Shown one piece after another: positions 1 through 8,950 of a DNA stretch of 64,000 bases. The notes under the pieces were generated by a model. That model did no database searches and was not told the origin of the DNA. It was given only the letters and a program-made list of their open reading frames with translations. Position 1 is the first letter of the stretch. Each line of letters starts with the position of its first letter. The DNA comes from Chaetomium olivaceum. Taxonomy: Eukaryota > Ascomycota > Sordariomycetes > Sordariales > Chaetomiaceae. Location: the NCBI GenBank assembly GCA_039881045.1, contig JAYWVB010000003.1, forward strand, positions 434,001 through 498,000, read 5' to 3'. Both the position numbers and the translations under genes were made by a program.

Positions 1-2310
1 CGGACCTGCTTAACGTGGTCCTCTTTACCTATCGAATAGATAAGGATGTCGTCCAGATATGCTGTTACGCAGTCGTCGAGCCACCTCTTGACTACCCGGA
101 GCTCCATTGGCGAGAGCGGCCTATTTCGCGAGAACGGGAGCTTGCTCCCCGGCACCAACTCAATCTTATGGTCGTACGAGCGGTGTGGTGGCAACGTATC
201 CGCCTCCTGTGGTAAGAACGCCTCGAATAGGTCTCGATACTCGGGGGGCAGCCGCGCCTTGATTTCGTTGGCCGTCAGCGACGGTTTGTCAGACTTATCG
301 AAAAACTTGCGAGCATCTTCTTCCGTAATACGGCGCATCGTCGGCCCATCCTGCCAGACTTCGTCAATAAATTCGTAAAAGTCGGTGGGCAACTGTACCT
401 TGTAATCGTCTGCCTTCCCTCTACGGTGGAGGAGGTTCTTGAAAAAACTATCCGAGAGGTTGGGTAACTCCACCTCCGGCGCATCTCGTAACGCCTGTTC
501 CAGCTCGCCCAGGGTGGTCCTCATGACCGTGACGCCCTTCTGGCGGCAGAACAGGGCAAAGTTCGGCGCGTTCAGCAGTTTGATATCTTTGCCATGGATA
601 CGTTCACGCCGCGGCGGCGCCGCGGGCACTCGTGGTGGCCTACTTTCTCGAGCTGGGGACACCCTCCTCCCCGCCGCCTTCTGTGCCTGTTGTGGCGTGT
701 GGGAGGGTTGGTTCGGTATTAACCTGGCGCGCGCGTGTGGTGGCGCCATTGTCCATCGAGGGCCTCCTCTCGCCTCCGCGGCGTTACGATGCTGTAACAG
801 CTGTTGGCGGAGGCGCCAGCTACGCCTCCTGCGCGATCTCGCTGCCCTTTGTTCCACAGATAATTTACCAACAACGGTCTCCGGCTGCCCCTCGGGTTAG
901 CCTTCGTCCTCGACATCCTCGACATACATATGGAATCGCTTCCCAGGGTCGGAGACTGTGGTCGGCCCAATTGCTCGGGGCGGCCGGCAATGCCCTCGGC
1001 AGCCCTCGCCAAAAGTAAGGGATAATTTCTTCCAATCCACGGCCGGGTTGTGTTTGCTCAGCCACGGTAAGCCGAGGATGACTGGGTTATCCTCCGCTAG
1101 CGTTGTAATAAAGAATTGTAGTTGCTCGCGATGGTCGCCGATCACCAGGCCAACCTCCGTCTTCCACTCGATCCATGACGATAGGGCGCCGTCGGCGAGG
1201 AAAAGCGGCTTCCTCTCCTGTAGTCTTGTCAACGGGATATGGTACCGAACTGCGAACTTGAAGTCCAAGAACGCCAATCCCGTACATCCGGAATCGACCA
1301 ACGATATACACGGAATTGCGCGACCATCTACAAGAAGGTAAGAGGGCAATGTAATAGAATTTCTCTGGCCGATGGCACTGATCATCAGTCTATCACTGGT
1401 ACCGATAAGGGTGGTCCTCATCAACTCCTCCTCCTTCTCGTAGCTGGCCTTTCTCCTCCACACGCGGCTCTGTGTGGAGGTTAGACGTTTCCCTGGCTGT
1501 AGATGTCCTCGCTCCGGCCGTCGTAATCTGTAGTAGGCTGGCTTTCGCCGCCCCAGCCGTCCTCTGAGTCGACCTCGCCTACCACGCGACCGGGTTGCCT
1601 CCACCCTGCTGGGGGTTGTACTGCCACGGCCCGCGTAGGTCGGGCTGCGACAGGCGCGGGCCTGGTGGCCGGCCTTGCCGCAGTTGAAGCAGAGGCCGTC
1701 GTTTACCCTACGCAGCCTCTCTTCCTCGGGGATTTTCGCCATGTTAATCTTCATTTGGTCGATATCCATCGCATCGGGGTCCTTTCCTTTAGCGCCATTG
1801 CCAGCGTTGTTGCCCGCGCCGCGGTTCTGGTTGTTGCCGTTGCCAGAAACCATCTTGCGGAGGTGGTCCTCGCCTTCGATGTTAATTGCCAGCTTCTGGG
1901 CCATCTCGACCCAGCCCTCGAAGTTGTCGCGCTCCGGGGTAGTGATCTGCATATTAAGGGCCTCCCTCATACGCCGAGAGAGCCTCTCCCGGAAACCGCG
2001 GACCCGAGCCGTACCGTCCCAATCGCATACATCTGTGAGATTGGTATACTCGGTCAGGAAGTCGGTAAACGAAGCGAATTCATCCCTCTGTGACAGGCTG
2101 CGGAGTTTGTTCTCCGCGTTGGCCGCCAGGTCCATCGTCGCGTACTTACGAGCGAGGTGGTTCATAAAGTCGGATGCGGACTTCCACATCCAAGCCGTCG
2201 GGTTATCGGGGTTCTCCGTCACCTTCCGGACCCCTGCAAAGACGCCGGCTGCAGCGCTACCCTCCAAGAGGGCTGCAGCGTAAATGATTCCTAACCCTAC
2301 ATGGAGCGGC
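1..2310 (-). mobile_element. Ty3/gypsy LTR-retrotransposon, gag-pro-pol fragment
   Basis: One reading frame runs from about 2300 down to the window edge. It contains, in order, the tail of a Gag capsid domain, a CCHC zinc knuckle (CFNCGKAGHQARAC), an aspartyl protease with the LVDSGCTG catalytic motif, a pol linker, and the start of reverse transcriptase ending with YLDDILIYS. The frame is interrupted once by TAA at 897-899. Reverse transcriptase has an internal in-frame deletion: KRWLDD, from the start of the domain, is followed within four residues by the YLDD catalytic box near its end. Gag is also cut at its 5' side; the frame opens after a TAG just upstream of YAAALLEGSAA, a typical mid-capsid segment. 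No LTR is visible. The element is therefore 5'-truncated, internally deleted, and cut by the window at its 3' side. Inactive relic; family placement rests on the protease and RT motifs. Confidence 0.9.
897..2267 (-). pseudogene. Gag-protease part of the gypsy element
   Basis: About 456 codons without interruption. Residues 1-130 resemble the second half of a Ty3/gypsy capsid domain (FTDFLTEYTNL, RMREALNMQI). A CCHC knuckle lies near residue 195, followed by an arginine-rich stretch, then the protease around residues 300-420 with DSGCTG and the downstream ILGLPWLSKHNPAVDW block. The left boundary has no ATG; the frame simply opens after a stop, which fits a truncated Gag. The stop codon at 897-899 separates this part from pol, but the downstream 300 codons are in the same frame with no other stop, so TAA is more likely one nonsense change than a designed gag-pol boundary. 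Confidence 0.85.
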
Positions 2311-2375
2311 TATGCCCGTGACACTCGGGGTGTGAATTTGGCCCAACACCACAGACGGACAGCACGACTTGGCTT

Positions 2376-2489
2376 TGGGATGGACAACGAGACCTGGGAT
2401 GGACAGCGAGACCTGGGATGGACAGCGAGACCTGGGATGGACAGCAAAACCTGGGATGGACAGCAAGAATTGGGATGGACAGTAAATCT
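2376..2489. repeat. 19-bp minisatellite, six copies
   Basis: Six head-to-tail copies of a 19-bp unit, consensus TGGGATGGACAGCGAGACC, starting at 2376, 2395, 2414, 2433, 2452 and 2471. Copies 2 and 3 are identical; the outer copies carry one to several substitutions. It begins about 75 bp beyond the point where the recognisable Gag sequence of the retroelement stops. No function can be assigned. Confidence 0.9.
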
Positions 2490-3480
2490 TAAGACGAAAA
2501 AGATATTAGCCGTCCGAGCAATGTTGTCCGTTTGAAGCCGTGAGTGAATTTGGCGTATCGACCTCATTAGTTAATCCGATCCAGTCCTGCGTCGCTGGCG
2601 GCCAGTACTCTCTTTCTAGGTATCTAGTTAGTCAAGCTAACCGGTTAAGCTAACCGAGCTACACCATGGCTCATTCCGAAACAACCAAGTCCCAAACAAT
2701 GACGCGACCAAGGTGGTGAATGCGTTCCCAAGGTGGATGGCGGCGGTAAGGCCGCCAAAGTTACACTCGAGTTAATACGGTAGTATCTTGGACGAGGGCG
2801 CTTCGCCGCTACCCCATAGTTCCATCTCCTCGAAAGGGCTCACCCACCTTCCGAGATCAAAGTAACGAAAAACTTGAAAACCTCTACAACACCTTGTATT
2901 ATCACAAGTGATAAATAACGAAAGAGACCAACGGAAAGGCGGCAAGGTCCAGGTCGTCCATCAAGAAACCAGTGAACATTTCCGCGGGTTAGCGCATCGA
3001 GAGGTTATATCCATCCACCTGTCCGAAGAAGTGGTCGGAAACTAGGGACTGAGAGTTGGGCTTGAGAAGGAAATCTGGAGGAGAGTGATGGAGACTGGTG
3101 GGAACGTGGCTAGCTACTACCGATAGACCACGAGGGCCTTCAGTCACCCAACGGCTAATCAAGATTCTACTTGGCATTTCTTTCCCGCTTTTATAATATA
3201 TAGTAGTCTCTAGAGCATCGCGATCTTGCTTAATGACAAGAAACAAAAAGCAGAGGGCAGTAATTGGCAATGCGAATGTTGTCGCAGTAATGAGGTCCAG
3301 ATCGTAAGGAGAAATATTCGCCATTCTCTGTTGGAATTCTTGAAATAGGTGACACCGCCTCTCAACATCGGTGATATAATCACCTACGGGCTCCGTCGTA
3401 GGAGGAACGTCTTCGGCAAAGCGCAGGATAGTGTTAGGGTAAGACCCAGGCTCTTCTCGTAGGTGATCGCTGGGTCCTAT
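2490..3480. other. Intergenic, no gene seen
   Basis: No supportable gene. A 229-codon open frame on the minus strand (2989-3678) has no recognisable domain, and its upstream end overlaps a retroelement remnant on the plus strand, so it is not called. The small motif GCTAACCG occurs twice around 2634-2662. Confidence 0.5.
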
Positions 3481-3485
3481 AGACC

Positions 3486-3700
3486 CTGTGCCATGTGCCT
3501 TGCGGGGTCCAAGCCCTTCGAGTTTATCGGAGTTCAGGGATACGACATATCGAGCTGGAAAGCTGAACGCGGCAGCAGACGGCCTATCGAGAAAAACAGA
3601 AAACAGAGGACCTGACGTCTCAGAAGGAAATCTAAGCCGCCTATCGGTGTGTTGCCATGGCCGGTCCGGAATCTCCAAGGACTTGAGTAGTCTAGGGGTC
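3486..3700 (+). mobile_element. Retroelement remnant: end of a gypsy RNase H domain
   Basis: A short plus-strand stretch reads YRAGKLNAAADGLSRK, which matches the conserved end of the RNase H domain of Ty3/gypsy pol (consensus Y.PGK.N..AD.LSR). Nothing else of a retrotransposon is recognisable on either side, so this is a scrap of a second element, in the opposite orientation to the one at 1-2310. It rests on a single motif. Confidence 0.55.
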
Positions 3701-4045
3701 TTGTCTCTTGGCTTGTGGGAACTCCTGCACGTCAGGCTGTCGGAAGCGTTACATTAATTCAATCTTGTGAAAAACAATGCAACCTAAATCAATCACCCCA
3801 TGTCTTCTATCGAACAGGCAGCACCCAGCACTCGGTACCTGGACTGATGACAGCCGACAGTGGGATGCCAATCATGCAACTACCTTAATCAGAAACAGGC
3901 AGTGTGACCGACCGACAGTGAGCAGAGCGCGCCCAACAACCAAGCAAATAAACAGGTTCGACATACCCCCTCAGTTATTACATACAGCCGCAGGATACTC
4001 GCCGAGACGTATCATTCCCTCTTGCCTGGGTAATCAACATTGTCC
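3701..4045. other. Intergenic, upstream of the ankyrin-type gene
   Basis: About 345 bp with no coding signal. It would contain the promoter and leader of the gene beginning at 4046; no clear TATA box or other element stands out. Confidence 0.5.
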
Positions 4046-6065
4046 ATGAAGACCGGCACCAGCACCCCGGAAGAGGCGGTTCGCCCGCTCATGGCCAGCC
4101 TGAGCATCAGCGGCGCGACGAACCCACCCGCCCCCCACGTCCCATCCCCGACTCATCGCTCGACGGCCGAGGATGGCGGCCTGCGTGAAGCCTGCCGCAC
4201 CGGTTGCATCGCCGCCATTGACGCGGCACTGCGCCTCGGCACGTCTATCAGTACCGTGCCCGTTGCCTCGGTTGTGCCTAAGCGCAAGCCCATTGCTGTC
4301 GTCGGAGGGAGCACCAGCAGCGGAAGCAACAGGGAGGACGGAAAGGCGTCGACGGTCAAGGCCCTCACACTCCAGCTCGCCGCCAGGGGCCGTCAGGTCG
4401 ATACGTTCTCGCACCTGCTTTCCATCGGCGCGCGCCTGGACGAGCCCGGCACATCGGTCGCCTCGATCCGGTCCCTGATCCGGCTCGTCACCCGGGGACC
4501 AGACAGCCCCGCCCTACTACGTCTGTTCTTCGGAGCCAATCTTGCCCACCAGCTCGACCAGGAGATGCGCAATGAGGCCCTTATCGGCCTGATACAAGAA
4601 TGCAACCCCCCACCACGCTCGTCGTTACCGGTCCCCCGTTTGATGAGCGTGTCGAGTTCGCTCGCGCGCTGCTCGACGACTTCGGAGCGAGCCCGGATTT
4701 CTTCCGCGGCCCCGCACGCCGCCCTTGTACATCGACCCTCTCCGCTGCCGTACTCACGCTCTCGCCCGACCTCGTCCGCCTCCTACTTGATCACGGCGCC
4801 TGCCCTGACGGACCACCAGACCTGCAGCGGCAGCCCGTGTCCGAACGGCCGTTCCATATCCCCCTCTGCGCCTTGGTACACGCCTTGGCCGGGTCGCTGC
4901 TGGACCCGCCGCCCAGGCCGCCCTCCGGCAGATTGCCGACATGCTACTGGATCGTGGTGCCGACACCAGCGTCTGTGTGCCGTATCTCGGAGCGTCACGC
5001 TGGTTCATGTCCTTCGCAAACCCGCTAGTCGTCTTCCTGGACGCAATCGACTGCTGGGACGACGACGGCGGCGGCCTACAGGCTCTCGATGCGCTCCGGT
5101 TCCTGCTGGACCGCGGTATGAGCCCCGACCACCCGCCAATACACGCTTCCCAGAGAGATGGCGCCCGGACTTGCCCCATTGGGTGCTGGTGTTCAGAGGG
5201 CCGGTCCGTCGTGACCCCGTCACGGACCTGCTGGACAAGTGGGGATTGGCCAAGCTCGCCTCGCCGGCCTTTGCGTCGGCGCTCGAGATGCTCGCAGCTT
5301 ATCACCCCAGAAATAGGGGCGGAATCGAGCGCGTGGCTAAGGTCCTCGCCAAGTACGACTACTACAGACCGTCACCTGCCTCTTCGTCGTCATCGCCGTC
5401 GTCCGCCGCGGATAACTCTACAATCATCATCCCGCAGACGCAGGATGATATAATCCTCGACGCCTGGAGGCGCATCATATCCTCGACCGCGCGCCTGCTC
5501 AACCCGTTCGAACTAGGCGAATTCTTCTACGCCTACGCCTTTACCAAGGCGAGTTGCCCGCGGTTCGGGCCGCAAGGGCACTTGGGGTATCACGGGGCCG
5601 GGGCGCACAAGATTGGCGACCTCGCCACGACGACGGTTGTCGCGCTGCTCGCCGCGGGCGCCGATGTGAACCACCGCCACCGCCGGTCTGAGACAGAACC
5701 TTGGCGAAATGATGCTTGGCACGTAGAAGTCGGCCCCATGGCGCTGCACTCCATCTGCCGCTGGCTGGCCGGCCACCCCCCAGGGCGCCGTACGACCCGC
5801 CGCCCAGCTGGCAAAGAGACTGCCGCGGCTTCCGGTACACGCCCGACCGCGCAGGGTTTATCCGGTTTTTAGTGGAGGAGTGTGGTGCCGACCCCCACGC
5901 CAGGTTCCAGGGCCGGACCCCGGCCGAGATCCTCGTACAGCTGCGACGGCCCGAGCTCGATGCCGAGGAGACTATGGATGGGAGGTGGGGGAGGGAGATG
6001 TGGTTGCCTCGGCGAGAAGGGAGCTGGTGACGTTCCTTGAAAGTACCGCTGCGGAGACGGCTTGA
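4046..6065 (+). pseudogene. Ankyrin-repeat-type protein, broken by five -1 frameshifts (or assembly errors)
   Basis: Coding character moves stepwise through frames: the first segment (ATG 4046, MKTGTSTPEEAVRPL) to about 4606, then one frame back at 4606-4611, again near 4905-4925, near 5130-5150, at 5776-5781 and at 5987-5991. Three of the sites are clear homopolymers (C6, C6, G5). Adding one base at each gives 2025 nt, an exact 674-residue protein ending TFLESTAAETA. Ankyrin-like helices recur: LLLDHGACPDG, MLLDRGADTS, FLLDRGMSPDH, ALLAAGADVNH, FLVEECGADPH. No other domain is recognised. The gene could be a true pseudogene, but the uniform -1 direction and the same pattern in housekeeping genes of this window favour missing bases in the sequence. 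Fungal ankyrin proteins of this type usually have no assigned function. Confidence 0.75.
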
Positions 6066-6558
6066 CGTTTATTAATTGCACAGTACACAGTAGTACGTCA
6101 GCTGTTAGTATTATTCTCTGAATGAATGTCCGGCCCCTTGCCTCTCAGTCACAGTTTGGGTCCTCAGATAGGGCTGTTGCTGCTTGTTTAGAAAGGTTTC
6201 ATTCCATGGTCACTAATATCGCGGGAGACTACCTAGTGATATCATGCATGCCACGGCTGTGGGCTTTCGAGGCTGACGCTGAGCAATGTCACGACTCGCC
6301 CAAACTACCTGGTAGGCAGCGTCGACCAACGAGCCGCCGAGGAGATGTCACATGTGGCTCTGTTCGCTGTGTCACAGTATGTATAAAGCAGAGCCGCAGA
6401 TCACGTCAATATCAACGGCCGGACAGCTTGACTCGGGCTATCTCAGGCATCTCATTATGAGCCGAACGCGCCTAGGGTGTCTTCGTCAATAATCGTATCG
6501 CATACTTCAAGATCATGAGGACCGTTTGCTCTTATTCTGGCGCGGTGATTCGTGAAAT
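6066..6558. other. Intergenic
   Basis: Nothing supportable. Short open frames on both strands show no domain or conserved motif. Confidence 0.5.
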
Positions 6559-6915
6559 TTAGGCACTCCGGATAGACACCACAGCACCATCGACAGAGGC
6601 CCAGCTCCATGATGGAGCCCGGTCTTTACGCCTTATCAACGTCTGAGGGCGTTCGGCAAACCAGGTGAGACCCAAATGAAGATCCTCTCTCCACAGTCCC
6701 GCAACGTAATTCAGGCCCAAGGTGGTAGCGATGTGAAAGGCAATGCCTGCTATTGCGGGCAACTTGTCGCTAGCTTTTGTGAGCGTCCTTTCCGAATACA
6801 GCGGGATCCATTTGTACCAGTGCTTCATGAAACAGGACCACATCTGACCCTTTTCAGAGTTCAACCGATAATGAGGCCCATCACATGAACTGCCCCAGCG
6901 AGTAATCCATGTCAA
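6559..6915 (-). pseudogene. Fragment of a HET-type (heterokaryon incompatibility) protein
   Basis: 118 codons match the region that follows the HET domain in this large fungal family: WYKWIPLYSERTLTKASDKL, then PAIAGIAFHIATTLG, YVAGLWREDLHLGLTWF and the diagnostic APSWSWASVDGAV. The HET domain proper (about 150 residues, normally upstream) is absent, and the frame stops six residues after the DGAV motif, where intact proteins usually continue for more than 100 residues. It is therefore truncated at both ends. HET proteins trigger cell death on fusion of unlike strains; this piece cannot be functional alone. Confidence 0.8.
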
Positions 6916-7349
6916 GCGGCCTACCTACCTACAAGCACAAACCTGCTTATATGCTACGCCGGGCTCGCCGATATATTCTTTGCTAGCACTGCCTAAAGGG
7001 AGCAGTCAGCATCCGGCAGTCCCGATCACGGCACCTGTACTCCACGGCTTCATTCTTACCATTATTGTGAGTTCGTAAGTTTCTAACACCGCTGACTGAA
7101 CTGGCAGGCAATGCATTCAAGCAGTATAAACTTGATACAAGCGCTGTCAACATTATATGGAGTGAATATCAGTGGAAGGCAGTACGTTAAACACAATGAA
7201 AGTAGCCCATATCAGCATGACACACTCATGATTAATTAAAGAGCCCAACTATCCAAACCGAATCAACAATAACAAAACCGCCCCTACCACATTCCCCCCT
7301 TACACACTACAATACACTCCCCTCTCACCACCACAGAACCCAACCACAC
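6916..7349. other. Intergenic
   Basis: No gene seen. The stretch 7220-7340 is strongly C/A-biased on the plus strand and forms the 3' flank of the minus-strand gene ending at 7350. Confidence 0.5.
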
Positions 7350-7910
7350 TCACTCCTCCCCCTCATCATCCGCATACGCCACATGGAACTGCACCAACAA
7401 CCAATCCGCGCCAGCCGTCTGCCGCCACGTACTGCCCACGCTGGCCACCACCTCCCTGACCCCCTTCCGCCCCTGCCTAAACAAACTAATCTTATACACC
7501 AACGCCACCGCCATCAAATCCACCTCCACCACCAACGGCTCCCCATGGAACCTGAAACCCTGAAATCTGTTCCCGGCCCCCGCCTGCAGCACATCCACGA
7601 CACTGGGCTGCGTGTCCTTGCTCAGCGGCTCGCAGCTGCCGCCGGGGGCCAGCAGCGGGTTGATCATGACGCAGTCGTGGGCGAGGTATTCGCGCAGGGA
7701 CTCGGGCTCGTCGCAGAGGGCGCGCCAGAGCAGGGTCTCCATCTCGCGCGCGGCCGCGTGGTTGCGCTTGGAGATGGTGTCGAGGCGGGCGTTGGAGCCC
7801 ATGGTGGTGGAGGAGGAGACGTGCGGGCCGTCGCCGCTGCCGGACTTTTGGGTGGTGGTGGTGGGCGCGTGCGGGGATTTGTCGGTTGTGAGGCCGAGTG
7901 CGGTGGGCAT
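7350..7910 (-). CDS. Small NTF2-like/SnoaL-type domain protein, function unknown
   Basis: Single-exon frame of 186 residues from ATG 7910. Residues 1-45 are low-complexity and Thr/Ser/Pro-rich. Residues 48-180 show the pattern of a DUF4440/SnoaL-like cone-shaped fold: an amphipathic helix (REMETLLWRALCDEPESLRE), a YLAHDCVMINPLL turn, a FHGEPLVVEVDLMAVALVY strand and TWRQTAGADWLLVQFHVAYA as the closing strands. Proteins of this type in fungi are mostly uncharacterised; some bacterial relatives are ketosteroid-isomerase-like enzymes. No catalytic residue can be assigned. It ends about 1 kb before the demethylase gene, on the same strand. Fold assignment is by pattern only. Confidence 0.65.
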   Translation of the reverse strand: MPTALGLTTDKSPHAPTTTTQKSGSGDGPHVSSSTTMGSNARLDTISKRNHAAAREMETLLWRALCDEPESLREYLAHDCVMINPLLAPGGSCEPLSKDTQPSVVDVLQAGAGNRFQGFRFHGEPLVVEVDLMAVALVYKISLFRQGRKGVREVVASVGSTWRQTAGADWLLVQFHVAYADDEGEE

Positions 7911-8950
7911 GGTGTTTTCTGTTTTGTGTTTGATTTCAGATTTTTTGGAATTCGGTTTTGGGTATGGATTGTTGTTTGTGTGGTGGTTGGTGGTCTCTCA
8001 ACCAGGTGGTGTTGACCGGTAGGCGCGCGGTGATAAGTGTTATTGTTTCGGGTGGGGAGACAGCGTAATCGCTAACAGCTGTGTTTCAACTTTCAGTTCA
8101 GCTCGGTTTGGTGACGACAGCAACGGTTGCATCGATCGAAACGCCCCGGGACGGATATTGCACGATACAAGTACCCAATCTTTGACTCGGATCTAGAATG
8201 ACGACAGTGAATTATACCAGCCCATCCCTTCCCCCAAAATCAGGAAATGGCAAAGAGTCGACAAAAAGCTCGTGTCGGAGGACGTAGACTGACGTCACAT
8301 CCGGCAGCCCCTGAACCGGCAGAGCCAGCCGCCACCGGTTCCCGCCCTCCATCTTCGGCCCAGTTGCCCCACGCGCCGCAGCCGTTCTGAGCCGTTGCAA
8401 GTCTTCGGGTTCCACACTGGTTTTAACTTTCCAGATTGTCCTGGATCCGGGGTCCATTCCTCGACTGATATGTTGGAAGGCTGGCGATGGGACACCCTTG
8501 TAGGCTGACCCCGTGGTCGAGGTCGCATGAGAACGGCATAAAATAACCCACCAGCCATTACCGGCCTTCCCCTTGATGAGTAGAAAGAACTATTGGGCCC
8601 AGAACAATCTTCGACAATCTCAGACGGGCGGTGCATCTTGTGCAACTTACAATATTGTGCTATGGTTTCCTCGCAATGTGCCGCCCAACCGGAGGCACGA
8701 GGCTCATCTATACTGCCAGTATCGATAGACCGCTAGCATGACACCAAAAAAGCCGAGAATAGTGATTGGCCCTTGATTGACATCCCTTGATATCCGCCAT
8801 TACCAACGCCAAAAAATGGAAAGGATATATCCCACGCCTGAATCCCGAACCCAACTACGCCGTAGCGACGACACACCCACCCGTGCGAATGTAAACCGTT
8901 GGCACAATACATCATTACTCAGTATAATGAGCCCGAGCTTGCAGCCCCGT
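7911..8950. other. Intergenic between two minus-strand genes
   Basis: About 1 kb holding the promoter of the NTF2-like gene (start 7910) and the 3' flank of the demethylase gene (stop 8951). Open frames here are short and without motifs. Confidence 0.5.

Noticed and set aside
2989..3678. 229-codon minus-strand frame
   Set aside because: No recognisable domain, and its 5' third is antisense to a retroelement RNase H scrap; likely chance.
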